Shown here: positions 6,892-15,393 of the stretch, one piece after another
How the letters are laid out: each line of letters opens with the position of its first letter
Numbering within the stretch: position 1 is the first letter of the stretch
Assembly: GCA_045658965.1 (NCBI GenBank)
Contig: JAZOVZ010000102.1
Span: 1-36,782 of the forward strand
Reading direction: 5' to 3'
Source: SVQP01 sp045658965
Lineage (GTDB): Bacteria; Bacillota; Clostridia; Oscillospirales; CAG-272
DNA length: 36,782 bases
The notes under the pieces: model-generated
What the model was told of the DNA's origin: nothing
Database searches by the model: none
Seen by the model: the letters and a program-made list of their open reading frames with translations, nothing else
Translations under genes and position numbers: made by a program

Positions 6892-7662
6892 TTACTTGTC
6901 GCGCTTAAGCTCCTCCAGCTCTGCCTGCATCCGTGCAAGCCGCTGCTCAAGCCTTGTGATCTCGTCCTTGACGGGGTCGGGGATGTGCACCTGGTCAAGA
7001 TCTGCACCGGGAGCGGCAACGCGCTCACCGTCCTTTTTGACCACGCGTGCGGGAATGCCCACCGCCGTGCTGTTTTCGGGGATCTCCTTAAGCACCACCG
7101 CGTTTGCCGCGACCTTACTGCCGTCCGATACGGTAAAAGGTCCCAGCACCTTAGCACCCGCGCCGACAAGCACGCCGTCACCCAAGGTCGGGTGTCGCTT
7201 GCCCACGTCCTTGCCCGTACCGCCCAGCGTCACGCCCTGATAGAGCGTGCAGTTATCTCCGATCTCTGCCGTCTCACCGATCACAACGCCCGCGCCGTGG
7301 TCGATCACCAAGCCCTTGCCGATGGTGGCACCGGGGTGGATCTCCACACCGGTAAAAAATCTTGCAAGCTGGCTGACCAGTCGTGCCGAGAAATAATGCT
7401 TGGATAGATACAAGCGATGCGAAACGCGGTAAGCCAGCAGCGCGTGCACGCCCGAATACAAAAGCAGTACCTCAATATCGCTCTTGGCAGCAGGGTCACG
7501 TGCTCTGACCGCGTCGATATCGGTGCGGATCTCGTCCAGCGCGGCGCGCACCTGTGCCGAGACCTTGTCGGTCAGCGGCTTTGCGCCCTCCTTGACCATC
7601 TCCGCTCCGAATATGGCGTAACCGCCAATCAGCGCCAATACGTCCTCAAATCTCTCACTCAT
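6892..7662 (-). CDS. cysE: Serine O-acetyltransferase (EpsC type)
   Basis: This 256-residue enzyme acetylates L-serine with acetyl-CoA to O-acetylserine, the first step of cysteine synthesis. It has the short EpsC-type helical N-terminus, then the signature RDPAAKSDIEVLLLYSGVHA, then a left-handed beta-helix with GVEIHPGATIGKGLVIDHG and GETAEIGDNCTLYQGVTLGG, which contains the catalytic His of IDHG, and KRHPTLGD. The C-terminal 50 residues are a charged helix (RLEQRLARMQAELEELK), perhaps an oligomer or partner contact. AAGGAGG is about 9 bases before the start. It is the last gene of a minus-strand operon, 34 bases after the amidase. No cysK lies nearby. Confidence 0.95.
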   Translation of the reverse strand: MSERFEDVLALIGGYAIFGAEMVKEGAKPLTDKVSAQVRAALDEIRTDIDAVRARDPAAKSDIEVLLLYSGVHALLAYRVSHRLYLSKHYFSARLVSQLARFFTGVEIHPGATIGKGLVIDHGAGVVIGETAEIGDNCTLYQGVTLGGTGKDVGKRHPTLGDGVLVGAGAKVLGPFTVSDGSKVAANAVVLKEIPENSTAVGIPARVVKKDGERVAAPGADLDQVHIPDPVKDEITRLEQRLARMQAELEELKRDK

Positions 7663-7696
7663 ACGTATGCGCCTCCTTTTTGCTACTTAGTATAGT

Positions 7697-8902
7697 TTAC
7701 TCTTCCACAAGCTCCAAATATGCCGAAGATACGTAATAAACCTTGCCGTCGATCAGCACGCGGTTCCAGTTTTCACCGTATCCCACGCAAATGACGCGAT
7801 CCCCGGGCTTGAGCACCGAAACGACCGTGTTGTATCCGTTCTGAGAGCTGGGCTCGGTGCGCACGTTGACGTTACCCGTAGCCTTCATGGTGACGTATAC
7901 CTCGGTAAAGGTCTTGCCAAACGATGCCTCCAGCTCCAGATCCACCTCGTAAGAGGGATTTTCGGGCTGTTCGGTAGGCTGTTCGGTGGGCTGCTCCGTA
8001 GACTGCTCTGTGGATTGCGCAGCCTTGGCAAGATAGCTTGCAATGCCCTGCGCCATGCCGTTTGCCGCCTTGGTGGCAAAGTCCTCGGCAGCCATTGCCG
8101 CCTCGTCCGCTGCATTGGTCAGAAAGCCCATTTCCATAATGGTGGTGGGCACGGTTGCCCAGTTGATGCCGGTCATGGTGTCGGTCTCCCATACGTTGCG
8201 CTTATCCATGCCGGTGCTCTCGCAGAATGCATCCAAAATTGCGTCCGAAAGCGCGCGGCAATCGCTGTAAATATTGGCATTATACGGATTTGCAGGCGTC
8301 TGGCAGACCGTCATTGCGCCCTTGGTGGACGCGTCGGCATCCCCGTTTGCGTGAATGCGGAGATTGACGTCCGCACCCGCCGCGTTTGCCATCTGTGCAC
8401 GCTCTGCGTTGCTGATCTCCACCTCGCTCGTCTCGCGCACCATGATCACGGTATATCCCTTTGCCACCAGGACGTCGCGCAATGCAAGGGCTACGCGCAG
8501 ATTGAGCTCGTGCTCGGCAAGCCCCGTAAGGCTGCCCTGCGTACCGCCCGTGACCTTTGCTTTGGTCTCGTCCGAACCGGGGCCTACGGGCTCGGTCTCG
8601 CTCATGGCGTGTGCCTGATGCCCTGCGTCGATCACGATCACGTAGCGGGCGTTCTCACCGCTGCCGCGGTATGCAATGCCGGTACCCGCATGTGCCTGAC
8701 CCGTATATTCCACGTATTTCATGCCGCCGATCTCCTCATCCTCCTGCCCCGAAGGCTGGTCGGTGGAGGGTTGTGTTTGCTGCTCTTGCTGCTCTTGCGG
8801 CTGCATCGGCAAATGCTTTGCTCTTTGGATGCTGACCACGGATGCGATCAATAACACGATCACGCAAAGCACCGCGATCACCGCGATAAGATGTTGCTTC
8901 AT
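7697..8902 (-). CDS. N-acetylmuramoyl-L-alanine amidase (Amidase_3) with SH3-like domain
   Basis: A 401-residue cell-wall amidase that should cut the bond between muramic acid and the stem peptide outside the cell. An N-terminal membrane segment or uncleaved signal (residues 5-24) is followed by a Gln-rich linker. The Amidase_3 domain (about 86-290) shows zinc ligands in IDAGHQ (His95), a Glu in AEHELNL (Glu130) and RIHANG (His184), and the catalytic MEMGF Glu257. An unusual STEQPTEQPTEQ spacer leads to a bacterial SH3 domain (about 335-400, NVNVRTEPS), which usually binds the wall. It starts 16 bases after the U32 gene with AGGTG upstream, so it belongs to the same operon. Confidence 0.93.
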   Translation of the reverse strand: MKQHLIAVIAVLCVIVLLIASVVSIQRAKHLPMQPQEQQEQQTQPSTDQPSGQEDEEIGGMKYVEYTGQAHAGTGIAYRGSGENARYVIVIDAGHQAHAMSETEPVGPGSDETKAKVTGGTQGSLTGLAEHELNLRVALALRDVLVAKGYTVIMVRETSEVEISNAERAQMANAAGADVNLRIHANGDADASTKGAMTVCQTPANPYNANIYSDCRALSDAILDAFCESTGMDKRNVWETDTMTGINWATVPTTIMEMGFLTNAADEAAMAAEDFATKAANGMAQGIASYLAKAAQSTEQSTEQPTEQPTEQPENPSYEVDLELEASFGKTFTEVYVTMKATGNVNVRTEPSSQNGYNTVVSVLKPGDRVICVGYGENWNRVLIDGKVYYVSSAYLELVEE

Positions 8903-8918
8903 ATTTCACCTGCAAAAT

Positions 8919-10973
8919 TCAAATTCTTCTGACGGGATACGGCAGCGCCGTTCCCTTTTGATATGCCTTGATCACGCCCTCGACCTGTGCCGCACTCTCC
9001 ACGGTAAAGAGAAAATGCTGTGCGACAATGCCGCTTGCGGTAAGTGCGCTCTGCTTATCCGACATGCCGGTAGGCAGGCTGTTGAGCACCAGATTGCGAT
9101 GCCCGTACTCACGCACTACGGGGAATTTGACCCCTTTGCGGTCGGTCAGCTGCGCTTGCCCCTTGGTGCACGCCGCGCATCCCGCAGCCTGCTTGTTGAC
9201 ACAACGCTCCAAGGTCATCAACGGCACTCTGCCGTACACGATGGCTGCTGTGTTGCCGCCCAGATCGCGCAGCTGCGCCACGCTCATCTCGGCAGACGCG
9301 ATCACGTCCGCAAAGCCGTACGCTTCCAGCGCGCAAACGGTTGCGTTGTTGGCGACGTTGAGTCGGTAATCTCCATGCAGCACGAAATCAAAGCCGTCCA
9401 GCATGGGCAGATGCCCAAGGTTGCCCACCATCAGGTGGCAAATGCCCTTATCCCTGATCTTGCCAAGCATTTCTCTGACGTTTGCCGTGTCCTCGGGGAA
9501 GATCACGGGAGGCAGCACCGCACCGTTGCAAAGCGGCACGTCCTGCGCGGCAATCACCTCCAAGGGCAGATAGCGAATATCAAAATACGCTGCCGACGCG
9601 TCGGTCAGCTGCTCGGGATACAAATACCTTGCCGTACGCGTTGCCGCTCTCTTGCCTGCAGGCTGCGGCTTTGCCACGGCACTGCGGCTGACGGGCGCGG
9701 GCGCGATCTCTGCGCGGATCAACTGCTCCAAGCCCTCGGCTGCTTCGCGGCGCAATGCGTTAAGCGCAGATGCCGGCACCATGACCTCGCCCGCAATATG
9801 CACCTCGGGCACGCTCGTGGCAAACGGCGTTGCGCCAAGCTTGCAAAGACTGCTCTGCACCTGCTCGACCGTGATGGGGCGCGTGTGCGCCGCTTCGGGG
9901 GCTGCCCCCGTGACGCAAACGGTATGCTCCCCCGCGCTCACGGTCAGCGTCATGGGCTGATCGGCTTGCAGGGTCGCCTGCATGTTTATCGGGATCTTTC
10001 TCTGTATGCCTCTGAATTTCTGCATCTCACCGGACGCAGACTTATCCTCGGCAGAGCGCACGCCCAGCATGCCCTCGCCCTTGCGGCGGCGATAATATCC
10101 GTCGGTAAATCCACCGCGCGAGAACGCCTTGCCAAGCTCCAGCATCTGCTGCTCGTCCGCGCCCTTGCCCGCATCCAGCAGCTCGCGCCAGATGCGCGTG
10201 ACGGTATAAACGTATTCGGGTGACTTCATGCGCCCCTCGATCTTGAGCGACGCCACACCCGAGTCAATGATCTCGGGCACGTATCTTGCCAAGGACAGAT
10301 CCTTGAGCGAGAGCGGATAAAAATCCTTGCCCTTGCCATCCTTAAAGGGCAAGCGGCAGGGCTGCGCGCACTCGCCGCGGTTGCCGCTTCTGCCGCCTAC
10401 CAGCGAGGAAAACAAGCATTGCCCCGACTGGCTGACGCAAAGCGCGCCGTGCACGAACGCTTCAATTTCAATAGGGCTTTCCTTGACCGCCATTGCGATC
10501 TGATCGGCAGGCATTTCTCTTGCCACCACCATGCGGCTAAAGCCCGCATCGGCAAGCAAGCGTCCTGCATCACCGCGATGCATGGACATCTGCGTGCTGG
10601 CATGCAGCGGCAGCTCGGGCAGGGCCTTGCGTAACAGCGCGCCCAAGCCAACGTCGGCTACGATCAAGCCGTCCGCCCCTGCGCGTGCCGCCTGCTCGGC
10701 TTGTGCAAGCGCGGCGTCCAGCTCGCGGTCGTACACCATGGTATTGAGTGTGACGTACACCTTGACGCCCCAGAAGTGCGCCAGCGCAATGGCCTCGGAC
10801 AAAGTCTCTTGCGTGCCGAAATTATTTGCGTGCATGCGTGCATGAAAAGAGCCGCCGCCGAGATACACGGCGTCGGCTCCTCCGTCAATCGCTGCCTGCA
10901 ACGCTTCATACGAGCCCGCAGGACTCAGCAGCTCGGGCAGAGACTGACTATGCAATAACTTGCTCTTATACAT
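8919..10973 (-). CDS. U32 family protein (RlhA/TrhP-like RNA hydroxylation protein)
   Basis: A 684-residue U32 'peptidase' family member. Established work links this family (E. coli RlhA and TrhP) to hydroxylation of rRNA or tRNA rather than proteolysis. The N-terminal TIM-barrel part starts with ELLSPAGSYEALQAAIDGGADAVYLGG. Four cysteines at 179, 186, 202 and 206 (HGALC, GQC, GECAQPC) fit an iron-sulfur site. The long C-terminal half (about 370-684) is an extra domain common in clostridial members. Its start codon overlaps the end of the ZapA-like gene by 8 bases with no clear ribosome site of its own, which points to coupled translation. The RNA target cannot be told from sequence. Confidence 0.9.
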   Translation of the reverse strand: MYKSKLLHSQSLPELLSPAGSYEALQAAIDGGADAVYLGGGSFHARMHANNFGTQETLSEAIALAHFWGVKVYVTLNTMVYDRELDAALAQAEQAARAGADGLIVADVGLGALLRKALPELPLHASTQMSMHRGDAGRLLADAGFSRMVVAREMPADQIAMAVKESPIEIEAFVHGALCVSQSGQCLFSSLVGGRSGNRGECAQPCRLPFKDGKGKDFYPLSLKDLSLARYVPEIIDSGVASLKIEGRMKSPEYVYTVTRIWRELLDAGKGADEQQMLELGKAFSRGGFTDGYYRRRKGEGMLGVRSAEDKSASGEMQKFRGIQRKIPINMQATLQADQPMTLTVSAGEHTVCVTGAAPEAAHTRPITVEQVQSSLCKLGATPFATSVPEVHIAGEVMVPASALNALRREAAEGLEQLIRAEIAPAPVSRSAVAKPQPAGKRAATRTARYLYPEQLTDASAAYFDIRYLPLEVIAAQDVPLCNGAVLPPVIFPEDTANVREMLGKIRDKGICHLMVGNLGHLPMLDGFDFVLHGDYRLNVANNATVCALEAYGFADVIASAEMSVAQLRDLGGNTAAIVYGRVPLMTLERCVNKQAAGCAACTKGQAQLTDRKGVKFPVVREYGHRNLVLNSLPTGMSDKQSALTASGIVAQHFLFTVESAAQVEGVIKAYQKGTALPYPVRRI

Positions 10974-11700
10974 CGTTAAAGGTCAGCAGATCAAACATCG
11001 AGCCAACGCGGGAGCGGCTCTTTGCCTTTTTTGCCTTTGCCTTGACGCGCGGCACGTCACTCTGGCTGTCCGCAATCTCCTCCAGTACCTGTGCTGCCTT
11101 GGTATTGATCTCGGGCTGGGGCTCTGCTTCGGAAAAATCCACCGTCAGCTGCTCGGGGGCTTCGGATACCTCGGGTGCCTCGGGTGCTTCGCATACCTCG
11201 GGCTCTTCGACCGCTTGTGCAGTCTCGACAACCTCAACAGCCTCGACAGCCTCTACGGGCTTGGGCTCTTCGATCGCCTCGGGAGCCTCTGCTGCCGCCT
11301 CCTCGGGCTCAGCAGGGGTCTCGTGATGCCCCATCATGCGCTTGGTGGAGGCAGCTGCGCGCTCCAGAATATTGTGCATGATCTCGTTCTCGCCCTGTAC
11401 CTTGGCAAGCTCTGCCTCAAGCTCTGCAATTCTTGCATCCTTTGCCTCGATGGTTGCAGCATCCTGCTCTGCAATCTCCTCCAGCTCTGCGTTACGCTCC
11501 TGCAGCTCAAGCTTTTCGGAGCAATATTCAAGGGCGCACAAAAGTGCCGCCTGGTTTTTTGTACAACGGTAGCTCTTGAGGTTGATATCCCTCATCTTGC
11601 GATCCAAAATGCCCACGATCTTTTCAACCGATTCCCAGGGCGCATCCGTCACTACGTTCATTTCCACGTCCGAGATGACCAGCGTATACTTTTTCTTCAT
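10966..11700 (-). CDS. zapA: ZapA-like cell division protein with long acidic tail
   Basis: A 244-residue protein. The first 100 residues resemble ZapA, which bundles FtsZ at the division site: a beta strand (KYTLVISD), a VEKIVGILDRKM helix, then a long coiled coil rich in Glu and Ala (about 60-115). ZapA is usually about 90-110 residues; here a Glu/Pro/Ala/Val-rich disordered tail (about 120-200) and a basic end (KAKAKKAKSRSR, then MFDLLTF) follow. I start at ATG 11700, which has GGAGG 7 bases upstream; the longer frame lacks one. It is the first gene of the operon with the U32 protein, amidase and cysE. Confidence 0.8.
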   Translation of the reverse strand: MKKKYTLVISDVEMNVVTDAPWESVEKIVGILDRKMRDINLKSYRCTKNQAALLCALEYCSEKLELQERNAELEEIAEQDAATIEAKDARIAELEAELAKVQGENEIMHNILERAAASTKRMMGHHETPAEPEEAAAEAPEAIEEPKPVEAVEAVEVVETAQAVEEPEVCEAPEAPEVSEAPEQLTVDFSEAEPQPEINTKAAQVLEEIADSQSDVPRVKAKAKKAKSRSRVGSMFDLLTFNDV

Positions 11701-11750
11701 ACCGTTTCCTCCGTGAATTCCAAATGTGTCTTCTTTTTTTGCCGTACGAC

Positions 11751-11779
11751 TTGCAATCATGCGGCAAATCATGTATAAT
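11751..11779 (+). promoter_or_regulatory. Sigma-A promoter of the Sel1-repeat gene
   Basis: TTGCAA, 17 bases, TATAAT on the plus strand. The predicted leader is about 110 bases and AT-rich. The promoter lies in the gap shared with the divergent ZapA-like operon. Confidence 0.75.
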
Positions 11780-11795
11780 GGGTATAGAAATATCT

Positions 11796-11824
11796 ATTAT
11801 ATATATTTTAATACAAAAACGCAA
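11796..11824 (-). promoter_or_regulatory. Possible promoter of the ZapA-like operon
   Basis: On the minus strand TTGCGT (11824-11819), 17 bases, TATAAT (11801-11796). The -35 box is poor. If used, its start point would be within a few bases of that of the plus-strand promoter, so the two would compete for polymerase. Confidence 0.4.
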
Positions 11825-11897
11825 AAATGAAAAGACCTTTTTCGTAAATTTTTCAAATTTTCGCGATTTTTTTCATCTTTGACAAAGGAGGACTCCC

Positions 11898-14873
11898 ATG
11901 CCGACGACACCAGGCGCAAAAAACACGCCCGCACACGGCTTCCTGCCGCTTTTATATACCGAAACCAACAAAAAATACGCAGAAGACGTATGCCGTCTGC
12001 TGAGTGCTTACGGCTTTGCAGTACGAAAGACCGAGACCCTGCGCACCGAGGTATACCGCGATGCATGCCGCGCAGGTCTGATCTTGGTGCTCGGAGAATT
12101 GCAGGACGCCCCCATGGAGCAGCAGATGCAGCTTTCCGCCAAGGACGGCAAGCTGCGCATATTACATATCGGCACGCATGAGCCAAGCGCGGAGTATCCG
12201 TATACCTTTGCGGAGCTGCACGAGGACTTTGCCCTCTCTCCCCGCCCCGCTCTCGTACACAGATTGCTGATCACGGGCGCATGTACCTGCCCCGACGCAT
12301 GGCACAAGGATCGCAGCGCGCAGGACGAGCTTGGCAAGCTTATTGCCCTTGCAGTTGGCGCACACCGCGGCAACAGCGAGGATATGTACGCATTGGCGCA
12401 GGCTTATCTGAGCGCAGAGCTGCTGCCATACTCGGACAAGCAGGCGGTGCATTGGCTCTCACTTGCCGCAGAAAAGCAAAATGCAGGGGCGCTGGTAACG
12501 CTGGGGCTTTGCTGTCTTGACGGTCAGGGCACGCAAAAGGATCCCGCGCGCGGATTCCGCCTTTTGGAAAGCGCAGCCAATCTTGGCGATAAGCGCGGAC
12601 AATACTACGCAGCCGTTTGCCTTTTAGAGGGCGTCGGCACGCAGGCAGACCCCAAGCGCGCCGTGCAGCTGCTGCACGCCTGTGCCAAGCAGGGTTTCGC
12701 AAATGCCTCCCTGCGGCTGGGAATCTGCTATCTGGACGGTACGGGTACTGCGCAGAGTGCAGTCAAGGCGTTCCATCACCTTTCCGATGCACACGCCCTG
12801 GGCAACGCCACCGCGGCATACTATCTGGGCACGCTGTACCGCGACGGCACGGGTGTGCCGCAGGACGATACCCTTTCAGCAAAGCATTTCAAGACGGGAG
12901 CGGACGCTGACGTACCCGCTGCCTCTTACCAATACGCACTCTGTCTGATCGAGGGGCGCGGCATTTCCAAGGATATCACGCTTGCCGCTTCCTATCTGCA
13001 CCGCGCCGCCGAGGGCGGCATGCCCGAGGCGCAATACGCGCTGGGCTCCTGCTATGAATTCGGTGACGGTGTGCGCACCGATCTTTGCGAGGCAATCAGA
13101 CTGTACACCCTTGCCGCGCAGGCAGGCAACGCGGACGCACAAAACAACCTGGCAGGCTGCCTGCTTTACGGAAGAGGCTGCCGCAAGGATACCGCTGCAG
13201 CCGTGGAGCTGCTCAAAAAGGCAGCCGACGCAGGGCATGCCGGGGCTTGCTACCGCCTTGGGCTGTGCTATGAAAACGGCGTGGAGCTGGAGCAAAATCT
13301 GCGCGCTGCAGCCGCACGCTATGCAGAAGCCGCACGCTTGGGCGATGCACACGCCAAATATCGCCTGGGCAAGCTGTACCTTGCGGGCACAGGGGTTGCC
13401 AAGGACGAGCAAAAGGGTGCTTCGCTGTGCACCGCTGCCGCTATGGCGGGGTGCTTGCAGGCACAGTACGATACCTATATGCTTTACAAAACCGGAACGG
13501 GCGTGGCACGTGACGGTGAGCAAGCCGCCAAGTGGCTGATGATTGCCGCACAGAACGGTGACGTGCGCGCTTGCTGCGATCTGGGCGAGGCTTACTTAGA
13601 GGGCGAGGGCTTGGTACGCGACCCGCTTTTGGCTGTCAAGTGGTTCCGCATCTCGGTCGCTGCCAAAAACGCACAGCCCGACGCGATGTACCGCCTTGGC
13701 TGGTGCGCTTTGCACGGCGTGGGCACCAAGCAGGATCTCGATGACGCGATCCGCCGGCTGCAGGACGGTGCGCAAAGCGGCAGTGCCCGCGCACAGCACC
13801 TGTTAGGTCTTTGCCTGCAATACGGCGTGGGCATAAAGCAAGACGCGGCAAGCGCTGCAGAGCTTTATCGCCACGCTGCCGAACAAGGGCACGCGCCTGC
13901 CATGCTTGCGCTGGCGGATTGCTACGAGCGCGGCATTGGCGCAGGACAAGATGCGGCAAGCGCGTATATGCTATATAAAAAAGCCGCCAAGAGCGGCGAT
14001 GCGGACGGCTTTTACCACGTGGGCAGATGCCTGCTACGCGGCATTGGCACGGGACGCGATGCGCAAAATGCCGTTGCCGCATTAAAGCGTGCGGCACACG
14101 ACGGCAACCTTTCCGCCCTTTTACTGCTCTCGGATTGCCACCGCACGGGCACGGGCGCAGATCCCTCTCCCCTGCTCTGCCGTTCCTTCTTGGAAAAAGC
14201 AGCAAACGGGCTGGTACGTCCTCCCGTGGGCGAGGCGCAGAAATTGGAGACCGTCACCTTTTATCCCCACCCCGATAAGCTTGCCATTGCCGAAGCGCTC
14301 TTCCGCTTAGGGCAATTCCACGCTACGGGCATGACCGACAAGCACGACTTCTCGCTTGCGCTTGAATACTACGGTCGCGCCATGATCGAGGGCAACCGCG
14401 ACGCCATGGACGAGATGGCACGCATTCAAGCCTACGGCAAGGGTATCGAGGGCTACTACCGCGACATGCCCTCGGGCACGACGCTGCCCGCAAACGACGC
14501 GCGCCGCATGGAGGCGGTCAACCACATGGGCGATCTTTGGTTCTTCGGGCAGGATCTGCCCAAGAATGCGGCAATGGCGGTAGAGTGCTTCCGCATTGCG
14601 GCAAAGGGCGGCAACGTTGCCGCCAGCTATAGCCTTGGCTGGTGCGAAAAGCACGGCAAGGGCACGCCAAAGGACGCAGAAAAAGCGGTCAAGCACCTGA
14701 AATTTGCAGCCGACGCAGGGCATCCGCACGCCTGCTTCAGCCTTGCCGAGTGCTACGAGACCGGCGAGGGCGTTCCCTTGCGCAACGTGCGCGAAGCCGT
14801 CGCGCTTTACAAAAAAGCCGCCGCCAAGGGACACGCGGGCGCGGTCAAAAAGCTTGCGGAGTTGGAGAAATAA
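11898..14873 (+). CDS. Sel1-repeat (SLR) protein with unassigned N-terminal domain
   Basis: A 991-residue protein made almost wholly of Sel1-like repeats. I count about 21 units of 36 residues from residue 160 onward, each with the A-x-x-x-LG-x-CYxxGxGVxxDxxxAxxxYxxAAxxGxA pattern. One unit near residue 835-900 carries a longer insertion. Such alpha-solenoids act as protein-binding scaffolds. The first 110 residues (LPLLYTETNKKYAEDVC, then a strand GLILVLG and LRILHIG) look like an alpha/beta domain, vaguely TIR- or receiver-like, which I cannot name. No signal peptide or membrane segment is visible, so it is probably cytoplasmic. AAAGGAGG lies 7-8 bases before the start. Its partner is unknown. 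Confidence 0.9.
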   Translation: MPTTPGAKNTPAHGFLPLLYTETNKKYAEDVCRLLSAYGFAVRKTETLRTEVYRDACRAGLILVLGELQDAPMEQQMQLSAKDGKLRILHIGTHEPSAEYPYTFAELHEDFALSPRPALVHRLLITGACTCPDAWHKDRSAQDELGKLIALAVGAHRGNSEDMYALAQAYLSAELLPYSDKQAVHWLSLAAEKQNAGALVTLGLCCLDGQGTQKDPARGFRLLESAANLGDKRGQYYAAVCLLEGVGTQADPKRAVQLLHACAKQGFANASLRLGICYLDGTGTAQSAVKAFHHLSDAHALGNATAAYYLGTLYRDGTGVPQDDTLSAKHFKTGADADVPAASYQYALCLIEGRGISKDITLAASYLHRAAEGGMPEAQYALGSCYEFGDGVRTDLCEAIRLYTLAAQAGNADAQNNLAGCLLYGRGCRKDTAAAVELLKKAADAGHAGACYRLGLCYENGVELEQNLRAAAARYAEAARLGDAHAKYRLGKLYLAGTGVAKDEQKGASLCTAAAMAGCLQAQYDTYMLYKTGTGVARDGEQAAKWLMIAAQNGDVRACCDLGEAYLEGEGLVRDPLLAVKWFRISVAAKNAQPDAMYRLGWCALHGVGTKQDLDDAIRRLQDGAQSGSARAQHLLGLCLQYGVGIKQDAASAAELYRHAAEQGHAPAMLALADCYERGIGAGQDAASAYMLYKKAAKSGDADGFYHVGRCLLRGIGTGRDAQNAVAALKRAAHDGNLSALLLLSDCHRTGTGADPSPLLCRSFLEKAANGLVRPPVGEAQKLETVTFYPHPDKLAIAEALFRLGQFHATGMTDKHDFSLALEYYGRAMIEGNRDAMDEMARIQAYGKGIEGYYRDMPSGTTLPANDARRMEAVNHMGDLWFFGQDLPKNAAMAVECFRIAAKGGNVAASYSLGWCEKHGKGTPKDAEKAVKHLKFAADAGHPHACFSLAECYETGEGVPLRNVREAVALYKKAAAKGHAGAVKKLAELEK

Positions 14874-14883
14874 AACAACAAAA

Positions 14884-14926
14884 AAAGGCAATATCATTCC
14901 GCTTGGGTGATATTGCCTTTGTTTTT
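14884..14926 (+). terminator. Terminator of the Sel1-repeat gene
   Basis: Perfect 13-bp stem AAAGGCAATATCA / TGATATTGCCTTT, then GTTTTT, 10 bases after the stop codon. Confidence 0.9.
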
Positions 14927-15018
14927 CTTTGTGCGCAATGTGCTTGTAGGGGCAGGCGTCATGCCGCAAGCGGCGAACGGTTCGTGCATCCGATGAGGTA
15001 CGCGGAGACGCGAAATAA

Positions 15019-15233
15019 GCCGTCCCCTCGGGGGAAGGTGGGGCCCCGGAGCGTATGCGACCGGGGAGGAAGGGGTCGCGCGATGAATATGGGAAAGCAA
15101 TCACTTTTCGGGAATGTAGAGAAGTTTCCGAAATAAGTGCAAGGACGGATTGCGATACCTAACTTGCGAGTCCACCCCTTCCTCCCCGTGACGCTTCGCT
15201 ACGGGGGCCCCTTCCTTCCCCCGAGGGGACGGC
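15019..15233. repeat. 215-bp palindromic repeat, copy B, with TGTAGGGG-type words around it
   Basis: Inverted 20-bp arms at 15019-15038 and 15214-15233 match those of copy A (6598-6797). The loop start GATGAATATGGGA is shared too, but the rest of the loop differs. Upstream, 14945-14965 carries a TGTAGGGGCAGGC word, and 15270-15330 has further fragments such as CAGCCCCTACGGGCG. Together they fill the 520-bp gap between the Sel1-repeat and oxidoreductase genes; I see no gene in it. Confidence 0.8.
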
Positions 15234-15343
15234 TTGTTTTGCGCGGGGACGGCTTGGGGGGCAGGACGGGCTGTCGAGGACGTCAGCCCCTACGGGCGTG
15301 TGGCGGCGGGACGTAAAGCCCCGCCCTACGCATCCAATAGCTA

Positions 15344-15374
15344 CGCAAGAAAAGCCGCCCCTCCGGGCGGCTTT
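15344..15374 (-). terminator. Terminator of the MATE-oxidoreductase operon
   Basis: Perfect 10-bp stem AAAGCCGCCC / GGGCGGCTTT with a 4-base loop, followed on the minus strand by TTTTCTTG. Confidence 0.75.
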
Positions 15375-15393
15375 GTCGTTTTTTGGCATTGTG

